Of a stretch of DNA of 64,000 nt, positions 10,291-23,000 are shown in pieces. Every line of letters starts with the position of its first letter. The first letter of the stretch is position 1. The stretch comes from Sipunculus nudus (lineage: Eukaryota; Annelida; Sipuncula; Golfingiida; Sipunculidae). A program made the position numbers and the translations under genes. The DNA is taken from contig CM049310.1 of assembly GCA_026874595.1 (NCBI GenBank), forward strand, positions 44,111,058 through 44,175,057. The letters run 5' to 3'. The notes under the pieces were generated by a model that was not told where the DNA came from, did not search any database, and saw only the letters and a program-made list of their open reading frames with translations.

Positions 10291-13200
10291 TAATTGGATA
10301 CGCGCAACGGAATTTTATTATTTTTCTACACAATTATCAGTAACAACATCCTCCCAACTTGGATACTATAATATGAATACACTCCAGGTAGAGTATTCTG
10401 CATGTAGTCAGGAAAGAACCCGTCAGTCTAAAGGTCACGATGCATATCATTACATGTATAGAGCTACATGTACAAAGTAGTATTTGGAGAGTTGACTAAA
10501 TATCACCTGAAAGTCCATGCATGTACGAGGTTCGATACGTCATGATACATATCGTAACAAGCAAATGACGAGTTATCTCCGTGGGCATCAACATTTTCAG
10601 CCTTCATTGCTCTGCCTCTGTTACCAAATTATTTATCAATTATACACTGATACATATCATTTGTATTCCGATGGAAAAGTTTGCACTGGTAGAGGTTTGT
10701 TTGATTGTTTCGAACAATTATAAATACTGTGTATGATAAACGCAAACATTAGACGAAAATCATAAAATGTTTAAATTGGGGGTCACGTACATGGCTGAAT
10801 GTGTAATTATAGAGGTCAACTGAATTGAGTATTACGACTACATCTCTTGTGTCCTTCGGGTTTGGGTCAAGATGTCTACATATGTTAAATAAAATTCCTA
10901 CTGTTATTAATAATATAGCAGCTTTTGTATATCATGCTTTTAAAAGAAGAAAAGATATAAGTCAATATTAAGGTATTTAAAATGGTTCTTATTTAATATT
11001 GATATAAACTCTAATAAACATATTTTGGAAAAGCATTTATCATTTGTAAAAATCTGAACACTTAAATGTTAATTGCATACAAACATATCTGTATATGAAT
11101 TGTATACTACAGAAATGACCTCTTTGTGATAAATTACATTTGTTGATATTATTGAACGCAAGTACTTAAAATTTATTTGTTAAAATGTGTTATTTATATT
11201 TATCATTCATTGATATTGTATTATGCATGCACTAATGGAAAAATGGGTCTGGGGCCTTATATTTTCTGAATAAAATATTTATTCATTCATTCACGATGTA
11301 TCCCATGATGCTTTGGGGAAACCATTTGCTGATCTCTTCCATGCAGTCACTGTAACACATTTCCACCAAAGGATAAAAAAAAAACGAACCTCTACCAAAT
11401 ACTGATTGTTTGACAGCCTACAGGCACTCGTTTCCAGCACTGAAATTGTTAAGAAACTGTCAGCACACCAAGTTTGAGCATAAATTAGTATAGCACACAT
11501 ATTACTATTAAATATCGCTCATTCTCGGAGCGTTGACAGTTTCTAAGCATTCTGAGTGCCTGAAACGAGTAAATGTCGAAAACGAGTACTTGCCTTAACG
11601 GTTAAACTTCAAAATCATACTTCTAACGATCCAAGGAAAAGCCTTTTGTTCACATTACACATATGCACACATGCAAACTATTACTGATTCCATGATGTCT
11701 TTACCACGAACTATCTATGATCATTTAATCTGCCTTGAAACAATTCTTGTTCAATGGATAACATAACCCTCTTCACTACTACCCTCTTTCCTGCGCCACT
11801 GGTGCATTCTTAATACTCACAATTCCTACCCACAGCGTCATACTCCTGTATACGATTCTGCAGAGTATATCGTTGTAATTGTTATTATATGGTGTACATG
11901 TAATATTATATTATATTATATCGTATTGTAATATATTTTATTATATATATTGTACCATGGCATGATTATATGTAATTACATACATATATTAGTTATAAGC
12001 CTTGCAAAGTGGTTATTCAGGTCCGTCTGTTGGTGTGTCTCGCTTGTCTGTGTGCTGTATAGTTTGTATCTTCCGATTTACGCCCCATATGCGGTATGCA
12101 TTATGACTTCTTTGTATAATATGCCTATAAGCCAGGTTTTGTGAACTCCCCTATCAAGTTGTATCTATCGCCTCGGGGAAACAAACCCAGCCGGCAGGAT
12201 TGTGTGGCTGCGTGTTTTACCTGTCATTGTGAACAGTTACCTCTTAAGATATTTATCCACAAAATAACCATTTTGAAATGACAGGTGATTTAGCTTTCCA
12301 CTGACGCCATAACATCGTTATCTTCGTTATCATCGCTGTATCTTCTAGCAGAATAATTAAACCCCACAATGCATCATTCTGCCGACAGAGACCTTTAGGG
12401 TAACCTTAAACATCCCTGTTACAATAAGAAAACCACCTGACCAGCTTCCATGATGTATTGGCGATAACATTACAGCAGATAGGTAACAGAACTATTAAAA
12501 TGCCTTTTTGACACTTGGAAATTCAGGCTTATGGTAAAAATGTTGTTTCAAGAAAAAGATCTCTCTCTCTCTCTCTCTCTGGTTACGTTGGTAAAAAGCG
12601 ACATGCCTGTAAAACCCAATGTGTATAAATATAGGTATATGTGTGTGTGTTTGCCAATGACACCTTTGAGCTCTGGAAGATTAAGACAATTTCACCTGAA
12701 AACCACTTGTTATAGACAGGTTCTTCACTTAACCTTAACCTGGCATGTCTCATATAATTATAAATGTTTTATCTATATGTGTTTATATGCGAAACTCATA
12801 ACGGTATGGCAACATTGATTATTGCAGTCATTTGTTTTACTTACCGAGCGCCGCTTTGCACATAGCAAATTTGGTTATCACTTTAATTATCACAGTGCAG
12901 GCTAGTAAGATTGTTTATGAATTCATCTCTTCTGAACCTTATAATGTCTCGTCCAAAGAAACAGCTGACGTTCACTTGTTAAGAGGATCGGGTTTTTCCT
13001 TCGTGTGCCTTGTGTGCGCGCGAGGAATCCAGAAATGCTCTTGCATAAAGGAAGCCAAGATAGGTACGATCTCACGTCAAGAAAACCAACATAGGTACCC
13101 TCTCACTAGCCGAAGGATGCAAATAATTACAACCAGTCACACAGTTGAGTAGTAATGTCCTTTTACAACAAACCCACGTGGTTAACGCCAAGCGGAGCCC

Positions 13201-13842
13201 CAAAAGACATAAAGCGAATGATGGTAAATAAAACACGAGTCAGTTTATGCATCCGCAGGGAAGGTACTTGGAGACAGCTAGCATCCCTCTGCCTGCTCAG
13301 GTGGAACTAGTTTATGTACTGACTAGCCACACCTCGTATTTGCCTATGGACCTTGTCCTGACCATAGGCTGAACTGCAGTGCGTGAATAAGTCTCATCTT
13401 GAGTGAACTCCCTTTGCAGTCAATCCTCCGGTGTTGATATAGGTTTTTGATTTTGTGACTGTGGATAAATGTCAACTTTCCTGGTTGGTTTTATATTAGC
13501 CGCCTCCACAGTGACGGTCGGCTGATCACGTTATAGGCCTTCAGAGTTTTCACGCGAGAGTTCATGCGGTCACCTACCTACCGCCGTTACCAATGTCAAA
13601 ATTACTAAATATAGGTCACGTGGTCCAAGTAACAAACACACACACGGACACATCATCTTATCATCTATATTTACATATCTGTTTATTGGCAAATATTTAT
13701 TTAGGATAACATGTTCATATATAGCCTGATATTGTATCTTATATATAGACTCCTTTATATAAAATATATATATAATACCCGTGTCGCTGGATTTAATACC
13801 AAGTGTGTACAACTAGTGAACAAATTTACGACTTTTATAATA

Positions 13843-13855
13843 CCCCCCCCCCCCC
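13843..13855 (+). repeat. Poly(C) run of 13
   Basis: Thirteen cytosines after an AT-rich stretch. Confidence 0.9.
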
Positions 13856-16280
13856 GAGTATTTGACCTTTGACTCTGAGAGCTGCATAGGGGATTATTAC
13901 TTTTAATAATTTAGGCTGGTATAATCTAAAGCTAAAATATTGACACCCGTTTATGCAGTCTCAATCTAGCAACTGACCAATATTTTTCTCATAAGTCGAC
14001 ATCACAAAAATACCTGGCCGGCACTGTACATTTCTGGGGAAACGCAAGAAATTCATGTTTACAAACAAAAGAGAACAGCGTCTCTCAGTTTTGCCTTCTG
14101 CATGACGCGCATGCGCAACGCTTCGCCAAATTTTGCTTAAAGGATTTCTCCAATTGTCAGTTTTCATTTTTTTTTCACTTCTTAAATATGAATATTTTTT
14201 TATAAATGCAGAACAACCCTGTCAGTATATTTGTTAACAAAGCTTTTTTTCATAAGTTATGTTAATCACTTGAATTGGAAAATACCTGAAGTAAATGCAT
14301 TCGGGAGTTGTAAAATATCAGTATATATCACATATAAAATATCATAAATATCAACAACAAGGCATTTCCTTTATGTTGTATGTACATTTAAATGTAAATT
14401 ATAAATATCAAAACAATCAAAATAAATATTCAAAATTTCAAAATGACAGATGATCGATCTGGTTGTAACATGCAGAGATGTCAGGTAGCATAGAGGCAAA
14501 GATCACACAATAATATAAGAAAAAAAATCACTTAGTCATGTATGGAGATGCATGACGTGATGTCAGACCAGGTACACCAACAATCTGTGATATACTGCAT
14601 AAGATGTTGGCGACTCTCAGCAAAGACCGACCACGCGAGTGACAGATCATCACTTGACATGACATGGTTAATAAAGGCCTTATGTTTGTGTATACCCTGG
14701 CCGGATGGGGAAAGGAACGTTATAATTATTTAACTATTGACTGTAATGAGGATATATTGATATCTATCTTAACAGGAAATAGACTTATATATCGGCAATA
14801 ACCACGTGCAAGCTGGCGATGCACATATATGCATATAAGCCCAGACGGCCTACATGTAGGCCATGTGAATACCAGGCTTTTAATATATACCAGTGTAACT
14901 GATGTGTGTGCATGTGTGCTTCAGCTCCAGTATAAATAAAACTTGATAATGCCACAAACCCAAATAATATATAAACCAGAACTTGTTTCTCTTTACGTTT
15001 TTTCTTTTACAATAATAAAGTTCCGTTGAAGTGACACATATACCGTAACGATGTATTAGTCAGATAAATTACTAGTTTCTTGAGGCCTGCACTTTGACCT
15101 CAATTACGTGAGGCGCCAAATTAAATGAAGTCCCATCATTCCACATACATCTTAATAAACAACGTTAATGATGATATTTTTCTTTTACAATGGATACAAG
15201 GTGTCTCACCTGGCTACATAATGATTTTTTGTCCCATTTTCCGAACAGGTGAGGAGGACGGCCTCTTTTCCAGCCCATGTGTTAACATATATGTGCTACC
15301 ATTCGGTCAGCCATGCAGGACATTAATGAAAGGGGTCGAATCACAAAGAAAACGCGTCGAATTTGATGCCGCGTGTCACTGATTTCACACACTTCACAAC
15401 TATACAACAATTCGTGAAGGATGATTAAATTATCATAAAAACTTTTATTGCACTGTAATATTCTCCTTTGACGACCATGTATTTAGTGTATTTTGCCAAA
15501 TCGGTACAACTGAACATTAAAAGGGACCCATGTACGGGACAATTACCCGTACAAAGATCCATTTTCTGGCCAAATTGCTTGCTTGTGTATATGATGTAAA
15601 ATATTATGCCTATCAAAGAAACATCAGAGTGTTCGGTATTGCGGCCAAGAGAGATGGAACTTTTTGCACCTTTAATAACTACTGAATGGCCGGCTGTCTG
15701 GTAATTCTTTTATATTTAATGAGAGAAAAATCAGCGCAATTTTAGATGGTATATTTAGTGATTTTATTTTTGCAGTAAGCATTTATTTCTGTACAAAGAT
15801 ATTTTTTTAAATACATTTAGAATTATATATATACATTTATTGCATCAGCGATATTCATCTGTCAAACGGTATAACTGCAACAAATGACTCCGAAACATAT
15901 ATTACGAATACCGTATTCTGTATATTCACGCTATCTCTAATAACCACGCGGCTTCTATTACTCTTACTACTCCATGTACTACTATTACTTTACTGTAAAA
16001 AAGAATGTTAGTATACCCTCACCTTGTCCTTCTACAAAAGCCCAACCCAATTTTCTGTGGATGTAAAAAGCATGTTCCTGTATTTTAATTTTAATATAAA
16101 TTTGGTTTTAAATAGAATAATAAACTGAATTAATTGAATGTATTATTATTTTTATTTATTATATATTTATATTTGAACATTCTCTTACAGTCCATGTGAA
16201 CATTTCGGCTAAGTTCATTAATGTTTTACTTCAAGAAAGTTCATGATCAGTACAACATAAAATATGTATGTACATGTTAA

Positions 16281-16281
16281 C

Positions 16282-16340
<59 letters not shown>
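16281..16340. repeat. (TA)n then (CA)n microsatellite
   Basis: TA repeats with one interruption pass directly into a short CA run. Confidence 0.9.
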
Positions 16341-16911
16341 TTTAATCCTGTGCTTCACACAAAGATCAATAGAGCATGCTTTAAATAAACAAATTCCTTT
16401 TAAGCACAGTGTCAAATGAAGAAAGTATAGGTTTGCATTATTCTGAAACACAGAAATATTGAATAGATGTTTCGAATACAATTCCGATCACATTAAATAC
16501 AAGCAGTTCCTGTTTAAGGCAACATAAACCTAGTATACTTTCACACAATCTAAAGTTGGTTGAGACTCAGCAATGACGGAGATTTGTCCGTTATATAAAA
16601 GGTTATATAAATTATAACATCAGTATGCATCAGAATCACTTACTAGTTAGTCTCAGTTGACATTATAAATTTCACCATTATGGTGAACTGGCCAAGAACT
16701 GCTACAATATTTACTTACAAAGCCTAGAATATCAGCCCGCAGACAGGCCCAGCTTAATCTAATTGGTTAATACCTATCACCTCAATGATAAACTAGAATA
16801 CGGGTAGTCGACAAGCGACTACGTGTATCCGCCTAAATCTGAGTGGAACGGGTGAAGTGAGGCATGGATTGAGTGGCAAGGGGAAATAGAGTGAAGTGTT
16901 GCATATTAGCA

Positions 16912-17330
16912 TGGATGTCTGCAGCTAAATGGCAGACAAACAGACGGGAGCTGTGCAAAAATGGCGCCACCAGTTTTGAAGATGATAAAGAGCTATGTGA
17001 GATCTATACACATGCAAAATTTTGGCCCAATCGGTCAAACGGTTCCCGAGATATGAGCTTGGATGTCTGCAGTGTAAACGTGAATGTAGGTGGCGCCACC
17101 TGTCATAAAATCAGAAAAGCTATCCAGGATGTATATGCATAGGTGAATTAGTCAAATCACTGCAGAGATATGAGTGATTTTAACCCAAGGCAGACGAACA
17201 GACGGACACTGTGCAAACATGGTTGCAGGTGGCGCCACCATTTTTTGTGTATGTTATAAAGCTCTCCAAGGGCTACATTTGTGCAAAAAAAATTTTCCTG
17301 ATCCGTCAAACGGTTCCCGAGATATGTGGG
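16912..17330 (+). repeat. Three degenerate tandem modules with GGTGGCGCCACC
   Basis: Modules begin near 16912, 17060 and 17168. Shared blocks are TGGATGTCTGCAG (modules 1 and 2); a GCAGACnAACAGACGG block followed by ACTGTGCAAA-like sequence (1 and 3); GGCGCCACC (all three, as the full palindrome GGTGGCGCCACC at 17089-17100 and 17228-17239); and TCAAACGGTTCCCGAGATAT (1 and 3, with TCAAATCACTGCAGAGATAT in 2). Frames read through the modules but differ between them, so I treat this as a repeat rather than a gene. Confidence 0.65.
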
Positions 17331-17496
17331 TTTATGTGTGGAAACAGACGCACAAACGGACGCAGAGCGCAGAGGAAAGGTCAGAGGTCAAAACAAAATC
17401 GGGGCGCAGCAGTTCACATGTGACCCGAACATAATCTAATCCCGGGTTTCGTAAAATTCCGCCCAGCGGTTACGGAGGAGTTCTCCGGACACCTAC

Positions 17497-17517
17497 GCGG
17501 CGGCGGCGGCGGCGGCG
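17497..17517. repeat. (GCG)n trinucleotide run
   Basis: Seven GCG triplets in an otherwise AT-rich window, next to the three-module repeat and the hairpin at 17534. Confidence 0.9.
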
Positions 17518-17533
17518 TGCAGCTGAAAACATA

Positions 17534-17563
17534 GTATCCGCAAAACTCTGTTTTGGCGGATAC
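17534..17563. repeat. Strong short hairpin GTATCCGCAAAAC / GTTTTGGCGGATAC
   Basis: A 13-bp arm (17534-17546), a three-base TCT loop and the complementary arm (17550-17563) with a single extra G. The outer GTATCCGC is also present at 16825-16832, just upstream of the triplicated module, so the two sites may be ends of one element. Confidence 0.75.
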
Positions 17564-17937
17564 AATCAGCCTTGTTTTCATTGCACTCGATCATGTTAGC
17601 ATCTAGCATGAACAAATAACACTACAACTTGAGCCCTTGCTGTACACAGGCGGCAAACAAGTGCCATACACAAAAGAATTGTTCTGATTGTTTATGCCTG
17701 AAACAGGATTTTAGTTAAGTTATATTTATGGGGTATTACAATATTCACTGCCTTTGGAACCACACACACAATCCCATACTACCAGATTTCTCCAGATGAT
17801 TAGATGGAGATGCTTAGCCAATTAAGAAGCTGTTTTTGTCACAATGGATTACATCTTTTTTTTTCAGTGGCTCTACGTTTAAATTTATTTATTTAAAATC
17901 TTCTATACGAAGGGCCCCTGTGAGCTAGATTCTGGCG

Positions 17938-17968
17938 GGCAGGCAGGCAGGCAGGCAGGCAGGCAGGC
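17938..17968. repeat. (GGCA)n tetranucleotide run
   Basis: About seven and a half perfect GGCA units. Confidence 0.9.
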
Positions 17969-18048
17969 TTGAGTTTGCATGCTAGGTGTCAGAAAGCGAA
18001 CTGACATAGGCTAAAGTAGTTAACGTCTACCGATAATTAATTAATTAA

Positions 18049-18348
18049 CTAGCAATTACCCGTGCTACGCACGGTTTTGGACGAGCATTTACTTCTGATG
18101 TCAAATAGTCTGTCATAGTTTTATGTCTTGGGTGTACAATGTTACTGTCTCTTTGAATCCGACATTTGGTATAAGTGTTCTGTCTCTGAAGTAACCTTGT
18201 GTCGGAGTCTGAATGACCTGAACGAATACGTTCTTGTCCGAACGGTGGAATGTCTTCGGACAAACCCGGAGCATATGTATGTCAAAAATCAGTGTCAGAG
18301 GAGACATTTAAATTCACACAAATCGCGTTACGCTATTAATATACAGAT
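18049..18348. mobile_element. Dispersed repeat with CCGTGCTACGCACGG head, copy 1
   Basis: It begins CTAGCAATTACCCGTGCTAC, whose CCGTGC and GCACGG can pair as a hairpin. It ends in GTTACGCTATTAATATACAG. The right half (TCTTCGGACAAACCC, GAGCATATGTATGTC, TCAGAGGAGA) recurs at 20095-20212. There is no coding capacity and the superfamily is uncertain. Confidence 0.6.
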
Positions 18349-18767
18349 CCATTATATGCATGGTGTTATGCATAAAAATCTACTTGAAGCCGACAGGTTG
18401 GCCGGAGAATTTTCGAAAAATTTGATATGTTAAATAAAATCATTTTTATATGAAAATATATATTATGCTGAACATCGCCATTTAAAATTGCCTTCCGCGC
18501 CTGTGAATCCGCCAGTAAAGGAACCTGTTATTTTGCATGGTAGTACAGTACAGCGCTGAGACGTGATCTCGATAATTGCATTCCGGTTATAACGCACAAA
18601 AACTGAGCACTAACATGGTCGGGTAATCCCGCTGCGCAAAAGTTCGTGGTAGCATTGTATTATGTGGTACATTTAATGGCTGTATATATTTTTAAATATC
18701 ACGCACTCCTTTCTGTTTGAAAGCTGAGCCAATGTTTTCCAGTGAGACAGTCACTGCGTTCAGGCAG

Positions 18768-19746
18768 TGTGTTAAACCCGGATCCCACTCCGGATCCCGG
18801 AACCCAAGAAAAGTTTGTAATTCTTAAACTCTCATGGTAATTTGTCCAGATATTTTAGCATAATCGTATCTAAAGACATATTTTATATTATGTTTGGTTA
18901 AAACATAAAAAAATAGTCTGTTTTGCAACAAAATTTGATAAAAAAAACTTACGGACCCTGGGGCACAGACCTCACGGATTACACGGACCCCTTTTTCTCG
19001 TTGTTTTACCATTTCTTTAGTACATACATGTATTTGACATCACGTTTAGCCATGACACATTTGTGATTTATTATTGTGTTAGTATCTGTATTTTTACATT
19101 TCTGTCTTAGTTTTTATTCATAATTTTATATTTTCTATTTATTTCATTTGTGTAGCGTTTTAAAAAGTATTATAATTTAAAACATTTACAAAATCATCAT
19201 TTTGGAACCTGTAGTTGCTTGAAATGCAAGTAATCAACAATTCCTTTCGGTATTTATATTATTGCCAACTTTAAAATTGCATGGTTCTTATGAACGGAGC
19301 ACGAAACCTGATGTTATGTGGAAGTGCTCTGATATATCAGTCTCAGGTCCGCTCAACTGTTAGTGCACTTCAAATTAAATCTCCCCCACTGTGTCCGCAC
19401 TAATATATTTTCATTTAAAATAACAAGTATTATATTTACTTTTTAGTGTGTGACATGAATGCTATTTTTGTCCTCTTTTAGTCATAAATAAAAATATGAG
19501 CGGTGGTTACTGGGGTCCGTCAAAATTGAACAGTCGGCAAATTCAAGTAAATGAGGTCCGTCTTCATCGAAATATTTTTTGTAATTATAAATCTTTCAGT
19601 GAATCGGTCATTTACAAATGTGCAACATTTAGGGACTTTGCTCTGTCCTTACATCAACAATAGTGGTGTTTTTATCGGTATAAATAATGGAAAATGAGGA
19701 AATAGGTTTATGGGGTCCGGGGACCGTGGGGTTCGGGTTTTACGCA
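18768..19746. mobile_element. ~980-bp TIR element
   Basis: The left end reads TGTGTTAAACCCGGATCCCA. The reverse complement of the right end reads TGCGTAAAACCCGAACCCCA, identical at 16 of 20 positions. The interior is AT-rich and non-coding, with further GGGGTCCG-type motifs near the right end. No clean target duplication could be read. Confidence 0.5.
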
Positions 19747-20094
19747 CTACCCTGCATTCACTACCGCTCGGAAAATTTTTATTTTTTTAAAGATCCCCCT
19801 TTTGAGCATTTTCCTCACGCAAGATCTCCTTGTGCACAATAGACCTTTTCGCTGCGCGGAGGTTGCCTTTTGAGAAGGGATCACCAATGGGGATTATTTC
19901 GGGCCGGTCACCGCAAATTTAAGAAAAGCCCAGATAGGGCCCCCAGAGAAAAACTCTGTCCCGCCATCAAACACTCTGTGGCCATTGTGTTACCAGGCCC
20001 GAAGACAAAAAGAAAAGAGGCGCCCACGGGGGAGCAAATATTAAAATTATTAATTATGCAGATAATACGCAAATATTGCAAATAAAAGGGGGTG

Positions 20095-20212
20095 GAATCT
20101 CTTCGGACAAACCCAGAGCATATGTATGTCGAAAATCACGACAATCCGTACGGCGGTATCAGAGGAGATACGGAAAATCACAAAAAATCGCATTACGCTA
20201 TTAATATATAGA
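20095..20212. mobile_element. Dispersed repeat, copy 2 (3' half only)
   Basis: It shares CTTCGGACAAACCC, GAGCATATGTATGTC, TCAGAGGAGATA and the end sequence TTACGCTATTAATATA with the copy at 18049-18348, in the same orientation. The hairpin head is absent. Confidence 0.6.
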
Positions 20213-21184
20213 TTAATTAAGTATCCATCAAGTGTCCTACTCAAGATTCTCAGCGTCGGTCGATTATGCATAGGAGCCTGGCCATAGGCAGTGCACACAC
20301 AAAAATAACACCCCAAAATAACTTGATAAATAATGGGGTAATTGTTCCCAAGAACCTCGGAAACCACATTTAGTCAGTGGCAACAACAGTTATCTTGGGT
20401 TACATTTCGGGCCAACAACAGGTACTTTCCAAGTCAAATGTAAATAATCTAATGTTATCACGTGAAACGAAGATTTAGACAAACTTTTTCCACGACCAAA
20501 TAAGTAGTCGTAACATGACACGCATTACGTAATACAAGAAGCCTTAAGGAATATATGATAATCAATGTTATATCATATATCATTGTCATTCGAACTATAT
20601 ACATAAAACAAATCAGTGTTGATGCCGTGTGAACAATCATTCCACCAGAGAACTTTGGAATACTTTGATCACGAAAACTAATGATTTCGATGCATCATTT
20701 GCTTTTCCAAAAGAATAAAAGTCTGAATCCTCGGCCTATAGGTGCCATGACATCATTTGAATTGATAGATAACTTTCATAAAGAGCCTATGATATATTTA
20801 CTTGTTTGTCTTATTTATGGATAATGAATGCTACAGAGCCTTACAGGACAAAAGTGTATACCGGAAAACCTAGTTTGTTATAAGCATAAACTGACACTCA
20901 CGTACTTAATAGTAGTTTGGGTGAAAATAACTACTCGTTTTGCGTAGATAAACTTTAAAATATAAATTGACCAGAAGCCGTGTATAAACTTTCCTATCAG
21001 GACAAAATATGTAGGTTCAGACAATCTCCCTAACTATAGATCGTTCCATACCAAAAATACATGCAGTCCCTGCATATTTGGAATTATAATGCATATTCTA
21101 CAAGCCGGACCCATTTGTACAAGGGAAATACCCATGATGGTCCAAAGATAGGACAATTAAGAGAAACAGATCCATATATATACT
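20213..21184. other. Intergenic, nothing recognised
   Basis: AT-rich unique-looking sequence with only short open frames and no readable repeat ends. Confidence 0.4.
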
Positions 21185-21713
21185 TTAAAGCTGCCTATTC
21201 GTCCAACTTTTGAAAAAGATTTGTTACGAAGACAAATTGCTCAGGGGAAAACATCGGGTCGATCCCGGATTCTAACCTATGTTGGTGGCGTACATGTCCG
21301 GCGTTCCAACCGCTTCGCTAGAAAAGCAAGCTCCTCTAGGGAGACAGTTCGGTCGGCTTTTATGTCACCCCGTAACACTTATAACGCCTCTGTGAAGGAC
21401 TTGTTTATCAACAACGTGTTTGTAAACACAACAACGTTCGCAAATGAAAAAAAATGTAACCTAAGGCATATATGCGGAGGAAGAGAGGTCACTTGTTGCA
21501 AAACGCCATTTGCAAGGCTCTGAATTATCTGATTTGACGCCAGATGCCCTTGTTTAATGTGTTTTGATTATTTTGCATATTATAAACACGTTCATGAAAA
21601 CAAAACAAGCAGCCTGTGTGCGGGGATATCCACGATTTCTGGTCCATCTTTATAAAAGCTCTAAGGGATTACCTTTAGTTATAAAGGTCAGATATCGGAA
21701 AAGGCCCTTTTAA
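21185..21713 (+). mobile_element. TTAA-ended family, copy A (interrupted by a SINE)
   Basis: The left end is TTAAAGCTGCCTATTC and the right end is GGCCCTTTTAA, fitting the family TIR (TTAAAGGnnCCTATTC and complement). Internal blocks shared with copies B, C and D include GTGAAGGA, TATCAACAA, TTGCAAAACGCC, GCCAGATGCCCTTG, TATTATAAACACGTT and CAAAACAAGCAGCC. A GTTACG SINE (21223-21376) sits inside and replaces about 85 bp that is present in copy C. The family is non-coding. Confidence 0.65.
21223..21376 (-). mobile_element. tRNA-derived SINE with GTTACG/CGTAAC ends, copy 1
   Basis: 154 bp. On the minus strand it starts GTTACGGGGTGACATAAAAG and ends TTCGTAAC. A tRNA-like box A (TAGCGAAGCGGTTGG) and a degraded box B region (GGTTAGAATCCGGGATC) lie within. 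Copies 2 and 3 at 52424 and 52699 have the same length and ends. The element is probably transcribed by RNA polymerase III. The symmetric GTTACG ends are unusual for a SINE. Confidence 0.7.
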
Positions 21714-22442
21714 AACTCAGAAGAGGTCATATTCAGTATAGGTTACATACGGAATGTAATTATAATTTATCTGTATTATATTGAAGACCATTACACAATA
21801 CGATAGGCCTAAACATTATCTGCGACCGTCTTTGCCTGTTTAGAACGCAGTGAAACTTGCAACGTGAATCTCATGTTGCAAAACACAGCTTGACCACTCA
21901 TTCATATAAAAAAGAGGAGTGGGAGCAATAAATACACACAAATATGTATGGTACATCGAGTATATGGAAGAGAAATTAACCACAGGTCTTTTTGTAAACT
22001 ACATTTTACGAGTGTTTGGTTAAAATATATTAATTTACCAGGAATATATAAACTATATCATCTAATAATCAGTTCTAGCAAATATGTAAAATATATTTCA
22101 TAATATTTAACGAAAACTAAAAGCCAATTTATTCGGAAAACTGTGATCTTACCATAGAATCGGGAGACCTGCCTTGAAGCTGCTATCAGTTCGCGTTATG
22201 TTACCTTTACTGATTTTATAGACCAGCCCGGACTTAACCGGTTTATTTATTGTTTGCTTGTGACGGTTTACGATATTTATATTAACTTCTTATACCTTGC
22301 GCACTATTTGCTTCATTGCCAGTTTATTACAGACAAATTATAAGCCTTTACTTTTGGAACCATAAGTTAGAGGGGATATAGAAAGCTAAACGCAGCATAC
22401 ATAGCGTTAATGCATTACAGGCAAATACATCCTATCCCTTCA

Positions 22443-22457
22443 TTAAAGGAACCTATT
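22443..22457 (+). repeat. Solo end of the TTAA family
   Basis: TTAAAGGAACCTATTC-type TIR without a recognisable body next to it. It may be a remnant or a chance match. Confidence 0.35.
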
Positions 22458-22699
22458 CACATTAAAGTTTTGTTTAATTTACATGCAGTATAGTGTTTCC
22501 TCCTTAAAATATTATGGTCCCTGCCGACATTTTGTTTTAAGCCTTTTGCTTACTCCTACACACAATTGGAAATAAATTTATACCGGGCGCGATCTGTGGC
22601 GCAAAACATAAACATAGCGCGCATAGCACCACCTGGTAGCCATATAGTGCAACTTCACAAATCACAGCATTTTTAAAGCTTCCGAGCGGTGTTTCTTCT

Positions 22700-23000
22700 T
22701 TAAAGCTGTCCATCCACATAAAGAATTTATGTGATTTCTGGCTTCTGCTGTGTAAATATTTAGGATCTAAGGGATCCGTGTTTTGAAACGTTCTTATAGT
22801 CCCTCCGTGAAGGATGTATGAATTTGTATATCAACAAAGTGTAAGTAACCCACCAATGTTGACAAACAGGTGGGCCCCACATATTATAAACACGTTGATA
22901 TAAACAAAACAAGCAGCCTTTTATGCGCTGATATTCACGTTTTTTTTTTTTTTTTTGGCCTATTTTTAGAAAAGCTCCAAGTGATTACCTTGTCGTTAAG
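22700..23000 (+). mobile_element. TTAA-ended family, copy B (3' truncated)
   Basis: It starts at TTAAAGCTGTCC and shares TTATGTGATTTCTGGCTTC, CGTGAAGGATGTATG, TATCAACAA, TATTATAAACACGTTGATA and ACAAAACAAGCAGCC with the other copies, ending in the AAAGCTCCAAGTGATTACCT block. The middle is deleted and the right TIR is missing. Confidence 0.65.

Larger units (their letters stand above)
9531..16824. other. Long intergenic stretch, no gene supported
   Basis: No recognisable gene. A frame at 12832-13152 (106 codons) starts with a hydrophobic, signal-like segment but has no domain or splice support. Minor features are short (CT)n near 12561, a run of 13 C at 13843-13855, AT-rich tracts throughout, and a two-copy repeat at 10040-10290. 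Confidence 0.45.

Noticed and set aside
12832-13152. 106-codon frame with a hydrophobic, signal-like N-terminus and a few cysteines
   Set aside because: No recognisable domain and no exon partners. The hydrophobic start is expected from AT-rich translation.
16873-17434. Open frames through the triplicated module, including repeated GSRDM- and SNGSRDMW-like peptides
   Set aside because: The repeated peptides come from the DNA repeat, the modules differ in frame, and the middle copy loses the motif. A coding role is not supported.
21221-21523. 100-codon frame
   Set aside because: It lies across the SINE and the TTAA-family element. Other copies have stops or shifts in this frame.
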